A stretch of DNA of 64,000 nucleotides from Bordetella pertussis 18323 (GCF_000306945.1 NC_018518.1:992001-1056000), one strand, 5' to 3'; shown: positions 18,965 to 28,023, numbered from the stretch's first letter. Translations and numbers: made by a program. The notes: generated by a model not told the origin, from the letters alone.

Positions 18965-19300
18965 TCAGTCGGCCAGCGAGGCGCTGCCGACCATCACGGT
19001 CTTGCCGCCGGACACGGCCTCGATCTCGCCCTGTTCGTTCAGCGCGGCGACGAAGGTGTCGCCCGGGCAGACCGGACCGATCCATTTCGTGTGCAGCTTG
19101 CCGCGGTACAGCCAGTCGCTCGCATAGCGGCGCGCGCCCAGGTCGGCGGCCAGCGCGGTCATGTGCGGGCCGTGCAGCAGGGTGCCGCGAAAGCCGCGCT
19201 GCACCGCGTAGTCGTGGTCGTAGTGGATGATGTCGTTGTCGCCGTTGATGCGGCCGTAGCCGTCGATCATGGCCTGGGTGATGTCGAGTGTGCGTTGCAT
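18965..19300 (-). CDS. Short MaoC-like hotdog protein
   Basis: 111-aa hotdog-fold protein with the MaoC motif INGDNDIIHYD (about 17-27) and a following RGTLLHGPHMTAL helix. It is shorter than a complete MaoC enzyme and probably forms a two-chain hydratase with the 149-aa neighbour (19307-19756), in the manner of split dimeric hydratases. The genes are 6 bases apart. Substrate unknown. Confidence 0.8.
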   Translation of the reverse strand: MQRTLDITQAMIDGYGRINGDNDIIHYDHDYAVQRGFRGTLLHGPHMTALAADLGARRYASDWLYRGKLHTKWIGPVCPGDTFVAALNEQGEIEAVSGGKTVMVGSASLAD

Positions 19301-19306
19301 GCGGGC

Positions 19307-19756
19307 TTACTCCGGGACGTGGAAGGTGTTGAGCAAGGTGGCGATGGGCTGGCCGTCCGCGCCGCGGAAACGGCCTTCCCATTGCACGTAGCGGCGGCCG
19401 CGCTTCTCGAACTTGCGTAGGATCGTGCCGGTGGCGGTCACGCGGGTGGTCTCGTCGGCCCAGATCGGGCGGTGCCAGGACATTTCCAGTTCGGCCATCA
19501 CGATGCCCTGGATCGGCGGGTAGGTCTGGTACACCGGCACGGTCATGTAAGGCAGGATGACGTTGGGCGCGGCGGCCTGGCGGACGTCCACCCGGTACAG
19601 GGCGGGATCGGCCTGGGACGCCTCGAAATACTCCTGGACGATGGCCGGGGTGATGTCGAAGGACACGGGGCCCAGCGCGGCGCCTTCGACGAAGGCGGCA
19701 TAGGGGGTGCCTGGCGTGTCCCCTTCGCGGGGCTTGATGTCGCTGGGTCGGGTCAT
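19307..19756 (-). CDS. MaoC N-terminal-domain-like hydratase subunit
   Basis: 149-aa protein resembling the N-terminal hotdog domain of FAS1-type/MaoC dehydratases (FDITPAIVQEYFEASQADPALY, then EMSWHRPIWADETTRVTA). It lacks the catalytic D/H pair and would be the partner of the adjacent 111-aa subunit. It is the first gene of the minus-strand catabolic cluster; its promoter must lie between 19757 and 19963. Confidence 0.75.
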   Translation of the reverse strand: MTRPSDIKPREGDTPGTPYAAFVEGAALGPVSFDITPAIVQEYFEASQADPALYRVDVRQAAAPNVILPYMTVPVYQTYPPIQGIVMAELEMSWHRPIWADETTRVTATGTILRKFEKRGRRYVQWEGRFRGADGQPIATLLNTFHVPE

Positions 19757-19895
19757 GGCAGTCTCGTTCGGTTGCGGGAGTGGCCATCGTAGGAGCGGCG
19801 CGCCGATCCTGCCCGTACATCGGCAATCTGTGCGCTAAGCGCACGCGGGCGGCGCGGGCCGCCCCGGCTGCGTCGCGCCGGCGTAAAACCCTGCT

Positions 19896-19938
19896 GTTAT
19901 ATCGATATATCTGTATATCTAGATTTTTCGATATATGA
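19896..19938. promoter_or_regulatory. AT-rich palindromic operator candidate for ArsR
   Basis: An unusually AT-rich island in GC-rich DNA, with repeated ATATCGATAT (19899-19908, perfect palindrome), TATATCTAGAT and TCGATATATGA units. It is 25 bp upstream of the arsR-type gene and in the divergent gap to the hydratase operon. Helical-phase dyads of this kind are typical ArsR-family operators. Confidence 0.6.
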
Positions 19939-19963
19939 TGCGGGTTCATGATGAGGCACTCGC

Positions 19964-20263
19964 ATGGCCATCAATACCGAAGACATTCTCAAGGCGCTGG
20001 CGCATCCGGCGCGGCGCAATATCCTGGCCTGGCTCAAGGAGCCGCAGCGGCATTTCCCGCAGCAGGAGCACCCGCTGGAGCTGGGCGTGTGCGCCGGCCA
20101 GTTCGAGCGCTGCGGCCTGTCGCAATCCACCGTGTCCACGCATCTGGCCATCCTGCAGCGCGCCGGTCTCATCCACAGCCGCCGGGTCGGCCAATGGGTG
20201 TTCTACCAGCGCAATGAGGCCTGCATCGCCGAGTTCCTCCAGACCATGCAGGCCGAGCTGTAA
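19964..20263 (+). CDS. ArsR-family transcriptional regulator
   Basis: 99-aa ArsR/SmtB winged-helix repressor. HTH at about 45-75 (CGLSQSTVSTHLAILQRAGLI) and the wing VGQWVFYQRNE. Cysteines C43 and C50 flank the recognition helix and might sense metals or electrophiles, though there is no classical ELCVCDL metal box. It is followed by an alkene reductase gene 52 bases downstream and is probably its electrophile-responsive repressor. Confidence 0.87.
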   Translation: MAINTEDILKALAHPARRNILAWLKEPQRHFPQQEHPLELGVCAGQFERCGLSQSTVSTHLAILQRAGLIHSRRVGQWVFYQRNEACIAEFLQTMQAEL

Positions 20264-20315
20264 AGCCGTCCGCCGGTCGTCCGCCCCATTCGTCCGCTTA
20301 TCCGAGAGGTAATCC

Positions 20316-21428
20316 ATGTCCACGTTGTTCCAACCGTTGAACGCCGGCAAGTTGCGGCTCGCCAACCGCATCGTGATGGCGCCGTTGACGCGCAACCGTT
20401 CGCCCAATGCCGTGCCGCCGCCCCTGACGGCCACCTACTACGTGCAGCGCGCCAGCGCCGGCCTGATCATCACCGAAGCCACCGCCATTTCCCACCAGGG
20501 CCAGGGCTACGCGGACGTGCCGGGGCTGTACGCGCCCGAACAACTGGCCGGCTGGCGGCGCGTGACGGACGCGGTGCACGCGGCCGGCGGCACGATCGTG
20601 GTGCAGTTGTGGCATGTGGGGCGCATTTCGCACACCACCCTGCAGCCGGGGCAGGGCGCGCCGGTCGCGCCCTCGGCGATCCGCGCCCAGGCGCGCACGT
20701 ACCTGGTCGATGCGCAGGGCAAGGGGCAGTTCGCCGATACCTCGGAGCCCCGCGCGCTGGCGCTGGACGAGCTGCCGGGCATCGTGGAGGACTACCGGCG
20801 CGCCGCGCGGGCCGCGATCGACCATGGTTTCGACGGGGTCGAGCTGCATGCCGCCAATGGCTACCTGCTGGACCAGTTCCTGCGCTCGGGCAGCAACCAT
20901 CGCGACGACGCGTACGGCGGCTCGATCGAGAACCGGGCGCGGCTGCTGCTGCGGGCGCTCGATGCGGTCTGCGCCGAGGTCGGCGCCGATCGCGTCGGCA
21001 TCCGGCTCTCGCCGGTCACGCCGGCCAACGATGCGCACGACGACCAGCCGCAGCCCTTGTTCGAATACGTGCTGCGCGAGCTGGCGCGGCGCGGCCTGGC
21101 GTACGTGCACGTGATCGAGGGGGCGACCGGCGGCGACCGCGCCTACCAGCAGGGGCCGGCCCCGTTCGACTACGCGGCGCTCAAGGCGGCCTACCGCGCC
21201 GCCGGCGGCGCCGGCGCCTGGATGGTGAACAACGGCTACGACATCAGCCTGGCCGAACAGAAACTGTCCAGCGGGCAGGCCGATCTGGTGGCGTTCGGCA
21301 AGCCGTTCATCGCCAACCCCGACCTGGTGGCGCGCTTGCGCCAGGGCGCGGCGCTGAACGAGGGCGACCGCGATACGTTCTATGGCGGCGGCGAGCGCGG
21401 CTATACGGACTACCCCGCGCTCGCCTGA
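20316..21428 (+). CDS. nemA: Alkene reductase / N-ethylmaleimide reductase (old yellow enzyme)
   Basis: 370-aa FMN-dependent OYE close to NemA/XenB. Visible are LANRIVMAPLTRNRS at the N terminus, VQLWHVGRISH, the FMN/active-site segment DGVELHAANGYLLDQFL with the paired His/Asn substrate ligands, NHRDDAYGGSIENRAR, and the C-terminal VAFGKPFIANPDL. It reduces activated C=C bonds in enones, maleimides or nitro compounds with NADPH. The gene order with ArsR suggests induction by reactive electrophiles. Confidence 0.92.
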   Translation: MSTLFQPLNAGKLRLANRIVMAPLTRNRSPNAVPPPLTATYYVQRASAGLIITEATAISHQGQGYADVPGLYAPEQLAGWRRVTDAVHAAGGTIVVQLWHVGRISHTTLQPGQGAPVAPSAIRAQARTYLVDAQGKGQFADTSEPRALALDELPGIVEDYRRAARAAIDHGFDGVELHAANGYLLDQFLRSGSNHRDDAYGGSIENRARLLLRALDAVCAEVGADRVGIRLSPVTPANDAHDDQPQPLFEYVLRELARRGLAYVHVIEGATGGDRAYQQGPAPFDYAALKAAYRAAGGAGAWMVNNGYDISLAEQKLSSGQADLVAFGKPFIANPDLVARLRQGAALNEGDRDTFYGGGERGYTDYPALA

Positions 21429-21432
21429 GCGC

Positions 21433-22071
21433 TCACAGGGTCAAGGCGCGGCCGTCGTGCAGCGTGGGCTCGATGCGTCCGTCGGGTTGCCGCTGCATGG
21501 GCGGCCCGCTCCAGGCGGCCAGTTCGTCCGCTTCGTCGGGCAGCGCGGCGGCGACCGGCGCCGGCTCCGATAGCGGCGCCGCTTCCGGCATGACCGCGGA
21601 CGCCATGGCGGCGGCCACGACCGGCTCGATCGCCGCCGGCACGTACCAGGCGCTGACCTGCACGATGGCGCCGGCTTCGTCATGGTCGACCAGCAGCCGG
21701 TTGGCGCCTTCCGGCAGCGGCCAGCGCGGCGGCAGCGCGTATTCCGGGTCCAGCCCCACGCCGACCTCTTCGTTGTCGCGCGCGCGGATCCAGCCATGGA
21801 AGCGGCAGACGATCATCCAGGCCGTGAGCGCCGCCGCCATGGTCGCGACCACCGTGATATAGACCAGCAGCTCGGCGATCTGCGCGGCGGTGCCGCCCAC
21901 CGTGACCAGCGAGTGATGGATGTACAGGCTGAACGCGACCCAGGTCAGGATGACCAGCAAGGGCCGCACGATGCGGTACCAGCAGCCGTACAGCAAGCCA
22001 TCGGCCACCCCGTGCTGGTGCACATACTCGCGCAGCGGCGACGCGCTTATATCAATGATCAACGCTTTCAT
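21433..22071 (-). CDS. bpsD: BpsD, PgaD-like exopolysaccharide synthesis protein
   Basis: 212-aa inner-membrane protein and last gene of bpsABCD, which makes the poly-N-acetylglucosamine-like Bps polysaccharide needed for biofilm and airway colonisation. Two transmembrane helices are visible (about 36-56 and 70-92). The C-terminal half is a proline/alanine-rich cytoplasmic tail longer than that of E. coli PgaD. The start overlaps the bpsC 3' end by 20 bases. By analogy with PgaD it supports the BpsC synthase. Confidence 0.9.
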   Translation of the reverse strand: MKALIIDISASPLREYVHQHGVADGLLYGCWYRIVRPLLVILTWVAFSLYIHHSLVTVGGTAAQIAELLVYITVVATMAAALTAWMIVCRFHGWIRARDNEEVGVGLDPEYALPPRWPLPEGANRLLVDHDEAGAIVQVSAWYVPAAIEPVVAAAMASAVMPEAAPLSEPAPVAAALPDEADELAAWSGPPMQRQPDGRIEPTLHDGRALTL

Positions 22072-23311
22072 GTTTGATTCCTCGGTCGGGGCTTACCCAC
22101 CGCGCCCGGCTTTGGGCTCGGCGAAACAGGACGCGCGGCAGCGCGAAGACGGTGGTGATCATGCCGATGATCCAGAACGCGATCGGATACCAGACGGCGT
22201 CGGCGAAGTAGCGGAAGATGCGGTAATCGTAGGCGCGGTCGACGATGCAGCCGGCGAACAGCTGCGCCAGGCAGGTCAGGAACAGCAGCGTGCCGTGCCA
22301 GCGCGGGAATATCTCGAACTGCCAGGCGGGCGGCAGCGCGACGAACTGGCCCAGCACAGCCATGCAGATCAGGAACAGCATGGCGTAGGCCCATAGCACG
22401 CTCAGGCTGAACTCCAGGAAGATCGGCCACATCAGGATCTGGCGCGGGTTGAGCATGCGCGGGGCGTACTTCAGCGCGGTCTCGATGCCGCCGCGCGCCC
22501 AGCGGTAGCGCTGCTTGAACAGCCCGCGGAACGTCTCGGGCATCAGGATCCAGGTCAGCGCGCGCGGTTCGTAGCGCAGGGTCCAGCCGGCCAGCTGCAG
22601 CTTCCAGCTGATATCGATGTCCTCGGTCTGCATGTCGGGGCTCCAGTAGCCGACCTGGTGCAGCGCCTGCTTGCGGAACATGGTCATGACGCCGGAGACG
22701 GTCATCAGCTTGCCGTAGAGCTGCTGGGTGCGCTTGATCAGCCCCACGATGGACGAGAATTCGCCCACCTGCATGCGGCCCAGCACCGTCGAGCGGTTGC
22801 GGATGCGCGGGTTGCCGGTGACCGCGCCGACGTGCCCGGCGTGCAGGAAATGCGTCAGCATGTAGGTGATCGAGTCGGGGTGGGGCAGCGAGTCCCCGTC
22901 GATGCACAGCAGGAACTCGGCGTCGCTGAGCTGCGCGGCCGTGTTCAGGCCGATGGCCTTGCCCTCGTTGCGGCTCTGGTGCACCACCAGCAGGCGCGGA
23001 TACTGCTCGGCCAGCTCGTTGAGCAGCGCGCCGGTATTGTCGCGGCTGCCGTCGTTGACGGCGATGATGCGATAGTTCGGGTAGTGCATGCGGTCCAGGT
23101 GCGCGATCACCTCGGCCACGTTCTCGCCCTCGTTGTAGCAGGGCACCACGATGGCCACGCGCGGCACCCGCGGCAGCAGCGTGGCGCGGTGCTTGCGTCC
23201 CTGCTCGAACAGGAAGAAATGCAGCAGCCCGCCCACGATCCAGAAATACGACATGAAGAACGGGTAATAGAAAACGAAACTGGACAGCACGCTCTTGACG
23301 GAGTCGTTCAT
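22052..23311 (-). CDS. bpsC: BpsC, PNAG-type glycosyltransferase
   Basis: 419-aa processive GT2 synthase of the PgaC/IcaA type, polymerising UDP-GlcNAc at the inner membrane. An N-terminal transmembrane region is followed by VPCYNEGENV, NDGSRDNTG, the UDP-binding CIDGDSLPHPD (DxD), QTEDIDISWKL (TED) and QRYRWARGG (QxxRW), with C-terminal helices. All catalytic elements are intact. It lies 3 bases after bpsB. Confidence 0.95.
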   Translation of the reverse strand: MNDSVKSVLSSFVFYYPFFMSYFWIVGGLLHFFLFEQGRKHRATLLPRVPRVAIVVPCYNEGENVAEVIAHLDRMHYPNYRIIAVNDGSRDNTGALLNELAEQYPRLLVVHQSRNEGKAIGLNTAAQLSDAEFLLCIDGDSLPHPDSITYMLTHFLHAGHVGAVTGNPRIRNRSTVLGRMQVGEFSSIVGLIKRTQQLYGKLMTVSGVMTMFRKQALHQVGYWSPDMQTEDIDISWKLQLAGWTLRYEPRALTWILMPETFRGLFKQRYRWARGGIETALKYAPRMLNPRQILMWPIFLEFSLSVLWAYAMLFLICMAVLGQFVALPPAWQFEIFPRWHGTLLFLTCLAQLFAGCIVDRAYDYRIFRYFADAVWYPIAFWIIGMITTVFALPRVLFRRAQSRARWVSPDRGIKHESVDH

Positions 23312-23314
23312 GGG

Positions 23315-25420
23315 CTACCTCTGCGTCGGCTCGTCCTGCGACGCACTGCCGTACAGCGTGGTCTGGCGCGATAGTTCCTGGGCCTTGGTCAGGCGGCGCT
23401 TTTCCAGCGTCGACTTCAGCGACATCACGTCGCGCAGCACTTCGGTGTCAGGGTGGTTGGCGATGAAATCGTCCGGGTAGTAGCCATAGTTGATGGCGCC
23501 CAGGCTGCGCAATTGCACCATCTGCTTGCGCAGTATCTCGGTGTCGATCGGCTTGCCCACGCGCCAGTCGCGCGCCTGCAGCTCGAAGATGGTGCGGTCC
23601 AGGCCCTTCTGGCGCGCCACGGCGGCCACCAGCTGGCGCATCCATTGCTCGGGCCGCGCGGCGCCCTCCATGTTGGGCATGGCCATCAGCGCCACGAAAT
23701 CGTAGCTCTTGAGGAATTCCGGCAGGCTCTGGCCGTACCAGGCCTCCGACACGGGATCGAGCACCGGCTGGGCGTAGAGATTGCGCGCCACCACCATGTC
23801 GCGGTCGTTCTGGTAGCCGGACACGATATGGCGCAGGTGCATCGTGAAGTCGATCAGGTAGCGGATCTTGCCCTTGGACCATTGCTGGGCCAGCTTGGGG
23901 TCGGCGCGTATCGCCGCGATATCGGGCGGCAGGCCCCAGCCCTGGTAGGTGGCCAGCGCCTCGGGGCTGCTGTCCTCGGTGTCGTCGAGCACGGCGTCGT
24001 CGTGGAACAGCAGGCCGTCGAAGTGGGCCGCCTTGGCCAGGTCTTCGTAGATCTCGCTGATGACGCGGTGGGCGTCGGGATGGAAAGGGCTGAGCCGGGT
24101 CGGGCTGCCCAGGCCGCGCTCGCCGGGCTTGCGGGTCGTCGACTGCACCACCTTGCCATAGGCCGGGTTGCCGGGCGGCACCGAGAAGGTCAGCACGGGC
24201 AGCCAGGCGTACACCATCACGCCGGCGCGGGTCTTCAGCTGCCAGGCCACGCGGTTGAACAGATCGGCGCGCATCGGCAGATGGCGGTTGGGGAAGTACA
24301 CCTCGGTGATGTCGCCGTCGCCCTTGGGATAGGCGAAGGCCTGCAGGTAGACGGCGCTGGGCGCCAGGTCCTTCATGCGGTCGATCAGCTGGCCGAGGTT
24401 GCGGTTCTGCTGCTCGGGGTCGGGGTCGTAGATGTAGTCCAGGTCGACCTGCACGATGCGCTCGATCGGGCGGACCTGGCCGTGGTAGCTGACCGGCTCG
24501 CGCATGGCGCGGGCGACCGTGGCGACGTTGACCTCGTAGTCCACCAGGCTGCGGCGGATCTGCGTCAGCGAAACGTCGGGGGTGTTGGGGCCGGGCTGCA
24601 GCGTCAGGCCGATGTTCAGGCCCACCTCGGCGGCCACCTGGTCGGTGTCGCGATTGTGCGCGCCGTAGGGCCAGACGATGGAGCGGATGGTCACGCCGGT
24701 GTGTTCGCGGATCAGGTCGGCGCTGGTCTTGAGATCCTGGCGCACGCGGGCGCGATATTCGGCGTCGTTCTCGTAGCGCCCGCTGGCCGGCAGGTACTGG
24801 CGCGAGGACGCCGCGGGCTGTTCGTTGCCCTGCGGGTTGGCCAGCACGCCGCGGTGCAGGTTGTGCGAGTGGGAGGCCAGCTCGACCAGGCCGGACTGCG
24901 CCATTTCGCGCAGCTGCGCCCAGGTCATGAAGAAGTCGTGCGGCACTTCGATCTTGGGGCTGAGGCGGATCTTGGTGCCGGCCGGCGCGTCGGTCCAGCT
25001 GGTGACGACGGCGACCACCGCGGGATAGTTGAATTTCTTCAGCAAGGGAAACACCTTGGTGTAGGTGCTGGCGTAGCCGTCGTCGAAGGTCAGCAGGATG
25101 GGGCGCGGCGGCAGCGGGCGCACGCCGGCGCGCGAATCGATGATCTGTTGCATGCTGATGGGGTTGAATCCCTTCACGCGTATCCACTCGAACAGATCGG
25201 TCAGCGTGCGCGTCTCGATGGCGAACTGATCGGGCATGTCGGCAAACGAGGCGCGCAGGTTGTCGCGCACGTCGTGCATGCACAGCACCCGGAATGTCAG
25301 GCCGTCGTCGGGATCGGGGGGCGGGAGCATGTCCACCTTGTAAGCGCGCGCGGGCAGCATCAGCAGCCCCAGCGCGCAGCAGGCAAACCATTTCAGCAGG
25401 GTCCGATGCATGGCGGTCAT
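23315..25420 (-). CDS. bpsB: BpsB, periplasmic PNAG deacetylase/hydrolase
   Basis: 701-aa two-domain protein. A signal peptide ends near residue 26. The CE4 deacetylase domain (about 40-310) has LTFDDGY (metal/catalytic Asp pair), the SHSHNLHRG histidines and IVWPYGAHNRDTD. The C-terminal domain (about 315-690) is the PgaB-type glycoside hydrolase fold with DGLLFHDDAVLDD acidic residues. It partly deacetylates and can cleave the polymer before export. It is in an operon with bpsA (5-base gap) and bpsC. Confidence 0.95.
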   Translation of the reverse strand: MTAMHRTLLKWFACCALGLLMLPARAYKVDMLPPPDPDDGLTFRVLCMHDVRDNLRASFADMPDQFAIETRTLTDLFEWIRVKGFNPISMQQIIDSRAGVRPLPPRPILLTFDDGYASTYTKVFPLLKKFNYPAVVAVVTSWTDAPAGTKIRLSPKIEVPHDFFMTWAQLREMAQSGLVELASHSHNLHRGVLANPQGNEQPAASSRQYLPASGRYENDAEYRARVRQDLKTSADLIREHTGVTIRSIVWPYGAHNRDTDQVAAEVGLNIGLTLQPGPNTPDVSLTQIRRSLVDYEVNVATVARAMREPVSYHGQVRPIERIVQVDLDYIYDPDPEQQNRNLGQLIDRMKDLAPSAVYLQAFAYPKGDGDITEVYFPNRHLPMRADLFNRVAWQLKTRAGVMVYAWLPVLTFSVPPGNPAYGKVVQSTTRKPGERGLGSPTRLSPFHPDAHRVISEIYEDLAKAAHFDGLLFHDDAVLDDTEDSSPEALATYQGWGLPPDIAAIRADPKLAQQWSKGKIRYLIDFTMHLRHIVSGYQNDRDMVVARNLYAQPVLDPVSEAWYGQSLPEFLKSYDFVALMAMPNMEGAARPEQWMRQLVAAVARQKGLDRTIFELQARDWRVGKPIDTEILRKQMVQLRSLGAINYGYYPDDFIANHPDTEVLRDVMSLKSTLEKRRLTKAQELSRQTTLYGSASQDEPTQR

Positions 25421-25425
25421 GGTGC

Positions 25426-27411
25426 TCAGAAGGGAATGTTCAGGGTCAGATAGAACAAGGTGCGGTTCTCCGGGTCGCCGTCATAGCTGTGGCGGCCGTA
25501 GCCCACGCCATAGGTGATGCTGGTCTGGCGCGGCAGGTCCCAGACCTGTTCCAGGCGCAGCTGCCACAGGGCGCTGTTGCCATGCTCGGCCTGGTTGTAG
25601 ACCCCGCCGGTGGCGTAGACGCGCTGGCGGAACGCGTACTGGCCGTCGCGCCACGGGCGCCATTCGTACATGGCGGTGACCTGCGCGGTCAGGTCGTGGT
25701 CGGGGCTGAAGCATTCGGTGTCGGTCTTGCTGTTGTTCGAGTACGCCACGCTGGTCCAGGTGCTGACGCTGTGGCGCGGCACGGTCCACAGGTTCTGGAA
25801 CCAGGTGGCGCCGATGGTCTGGCGGGTATTCGAGTCGCTGTAGTGCTGCAGCTGGTAGGCCACGTCGTAATAGGTGCGCTCGGTCGGCTGGTAGCGCGCC
25901 GATACGCCGCTGCTCCAGCCATGGATGCCGGCGCGGTAGGCTTTCCAGGGCAGGTCGTTGCTGTCGCTGTCGAAGTTGGCGGCCAGGCGCCAGCCGTCCG
26001 ACGGCAGCCAGGCCACATTGGCCGAGGCGCCGAACCGGCCCGACGGGCCGGTGGACTGGTGCAGCTCGGTCGAGGCCTCGATGCTGCCGCGGCGGTACTC
26101 CAGGCCGGCGCCGTTGCGCACCCGCGACTTGTGGCCGTCGCCCAGGTCCGCATAGCCGGTGAACTGGTGGAAGAACAGGCGGTAGTTGTGCGAGATCGGG
26201 CTGGTGTACAGCATGGTGTTGAGCGACCACTCGCGGTTGGCGATGGTGGAGTTGTCGTTGTTGCTGTTGTCGCCGCCGTGGCCGATGTCTCCGCCGAAAT
26301 CCATGGTCAGCAGCGGCGACTGGTACACCTCGTAGTCGCGCTGGAGATTGCGCACGCTGCTGCTTTCGGGAAAGCGCTCGGACAGCGTGGTGACGATGGC
26401 CTCGGCTTCGGGATATTCGCGCAGCGCCATCGAGGCGCGCGCCAGGCCGGTCATGGCCTGGATATCATCCGGCCGCTCGGCCAGCGCGGTGGTGAACGCC
26501 GCCTTGGCCTCGCGCGGGCGGGCGTCGCTCAGCCGGGCGCTGGCCGCCGCGTTGCGCAGGCCCGAGCTGAACGGGGCATCGTGCTGCAGAGCGTCGATGG
26601 CCAGCGTGCCGGCCTCGGTCTCGCCGGAATACATCAGGTACTGCGCGCGCAGGCGCTGCGCCGTGGCGTAGTCTTCATTGGGCCGTTCGGCGACCGGCGC
26701 GTTCTCCACGTATTGCGGCGAGGTTTTCTCGATGCGCTGCAAGAGCTGCTCGGCATCCTCGTAGCGGCCGCGGTCCATATAGGCGAAGAACAGCGACTCC
26801 TGGGTCGGGACGCGGTCGATGTCGCCCGGGCCGGCCTTGGCCAGCGCCTCTTCGTAGCAGACGATCGCCTCATCGTAGCGTTCCTCGTACGCGTAGGCGT
26901 TGCCGGCCGAAACCAGCACGTAGGGGTGCACCGGCGTATTGGTGGCGCGCAGCCCCTCGTACAGCTTGATGGCGTCCGCGTAGCGGCCGCGCAGGCCCAG
27001 GCCGTAGATCATGTCGCTGATCACCGCCGTGCGCAGCGACGCATACTCGGGCGCCAGCGGCAGGCTGTCGAGCAGTTGCCAGCCATCGGCCAGCGCCGCG
27101 TCCAGCGTCGCGAAACGCTCGGGTCCGGTCAGGTTCCAGGTTTCGGCGCGCGACCAGCGCAGGCGCTGGGCGATCGCGGCATGCTGCAGCTGCGCATATT
27201 CCAGCGGCGTGAACAGCGCCCGGTGTTCGGTGGCCAGGTCCAGCGCCAGATTGGCCGCGCCGCTGCGGCTGGCCTCCTGCACCTGGTCCCGCACCGACGG
27301 GGCCGCTGCCGCTGCCGCGCCCACGAACGCCAGCCCCGCCACCAGCAGCCGAGTCCGCCGCAGGCCACGCACGGATGCGGGCCGGGTACGCCTGGTTTGA
27401 TCGTTGTTCAT
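25426..27411 (-). CDS. bpsA: BpsA, outer-membrane PNAG export porin
   Basis: 661-aa PgaA-like protein. The signal sequence ends around residue 40 (GAAAAAAPS). TPR-like helical repeats occupy about 45-390, and the C-terminal beta-barrel (about 400-661) ends in the aromatic NIPF typical of outer-membrane proteins. It exports the Bps polymer. ATG 27411 is chosen because the signal peptide begins there; the frame is also open further upstream. First gene of bpsABCD; the promoter lies in 27412-27607 opposite a small ORF. Confidence 0.93.
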   Translation of the reverse strand: MNNDQTRRTRPASVRGLRRTRLLVAGLAFVGAAAAAAPSVRDQVQEASRSGAANLALDLATEHRALFTPLEYAQLQHAAIAQRLRWSRAETWNLTGPERFATLDAALADGWQLLDSLPLAPEYASLRTAVISDMIYGLGLRGRYADAIKLYEGLRATNTPVHPYVLVSAGNAYAYEERYDEAIVCYEEALAKAGPGDIDRVPTQESLFFAYMDRGRYEDAEQLLQRIEKTSPQYVENAPVAERPNEDYATAQRLRAQYLMYSGETEAGTLAIDALQHDAPFSSGLRNAAASARLSDARPREAKAAFTTALAERPDDIQAMTGLARASMALREYPEAEAIVTTLSERFPESSSVRNLQRDYEVYQSPLLTMDFGGDIGHGGDNSNNDNSTIANREWSLNTMLYTSPISHNYRLFFHQFTGYADLGDGHKSRVRNGAGLEYRRGSIEASTELHQSTGPSGRFGASANVAWLPSDGWRLAANFDSDSNDLPWKAYRAGIHGWSSGVSARYQPTERTYYDVAYQLQHYSDSNTRQTIGATWFQNLWTVPRHSVSTWTSVAYSNNSKTDTECFSPDHDLTAQVTAMYEWRPWRDGQYAFRQRVYATGGVYNQAEHGNSALWQLRLEQVWDLPRQTSITYGVGYGRHSYDGDPENRTLFYLTLNIPF

Positions 27412-27607
27412 AGGACAGCGTTCTACGAAAACGCCAGATCCGCGGGGGACGTGGCCGATTGATGGGGTGGAGGCCATCTTAGAAATGACGCCACGGTTTG
27501 AATAGGGCGCCATTTGGCGTACCGCCCTTACACCATCCTTCAGATGGCACTTTTGGATGAGGGCAATCTTTTGTATGCTGTAAAAAAATCCACTGACGTA
27601 TTGTGTA

Positions 27608-27856
27608 ATGAGCAAATCTATGAGACGCGCGGCCAAATGGTGGGGCCCTGCGGCCACCTGGACGCTGGCGGCCCTGTTGGTGTTGCTGGTGGGCCACGGC
27701 GTGGTGCCGGAGGCGGCGCGGGTCTCCGACGCGCCGTTGCTGCATGCCATGGCCGGGCATGCCTACCTGCTGAACTGGGCCGCCGGGTTGATGGCCCTGA
27801 TCGGCTGGGGCGACAGCCTGGTCCTGTATCGCCGCACCCGCCGCCGGGCGGTTTGA
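27608..27856 (+). CDS. Small predicted membrane protein between bpsA and bpsR
   Basis: 82-aa open frame with two hydrophobic stretches (about 17-33 and 54-70) and a basic C terminus RRTRRRAV. No family is recognised. It lies divergent from bpsA and upstream of tRNA-Arg/bpsR in a gap that would otherwise be empty. Its codon usage is like the neighbours, but its ribosome site is weak; ATG 27620 is an alternative start. Confidence 0.5.
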   Translation: MSKSMRRAAKWWGPAATWTLAALLVLLVGHGVVPEAARVSDAPLLHAMAGHAYLLNWAAGLMALIGWGDSLVLYRRTRRRAV

Positions 27857-27865
27857 AAAGCCGGC

Positions 27866-27893
27866 TGGACAGTTTGAAAAAACGCGGTATAAT
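27866..27893 (+). promoter_or_regulatory. Promoter of second tRNA-Arg
   Basis: TGGACA (27866-27871), a 16-bp spacer and a perfect TATAAT (27888-27893). The sequence between -10 and the tRNA (CTCTTTACAG) is nearly the same as at the first tRNA-Arg copy. Confidence 0.75.
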
Positions 27894-27907
27894 TTCGCCT
27901 CTTTACA

Positions 27908-27984
27908 GCGCCCGTAGCTCAGTTGGATAGAGTACTTGGCTACGAACCAAGGGGTCGTGGGTTCGAATCCTGCCGGGCGCGCCA
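27908..27984 (+). tRNA. tRNA-Arg (anticodon ACG), second copy
   Basis: Identical over 77 nt to the tRNA at 12708-12784, with encoded CCA and anticodon ACG. It stands alone between bpsA and bpsR. Confidence 0.97.
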
Positions 27985-27992
27985 ATATGAAA

Positions 27993-28023
27993 AGCCGCCA
28001 TGCCTTGTGCATGGCGGCTTTTT
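27993..28023 (+). terminator. Rho-independent terminator after tRNA-Arg copy 2
   Basis: A 10-bp stem AGCCGCCATG/CATGGCGGCT (27993-28002, 28010-28019), 7-base loop and T-run, 8 bases beyond the tRNA. Confidence 0.88.

Noticed and set aside
23453..27462. Two long plus-strand open frames opposite bpsB and bpsA
   Set aside because: Low-complexity antisense translation; bps proteins on the minus strand are clear.
12708..27984. Two identical tRNA-Arg genes as borders of an integrated island
   Set aside because: No integrase, no partial tRNA repeat, and the DNA between has normal composition and core-type genes. Ordinary duplicate tRNA genes with own promoters and terminators.
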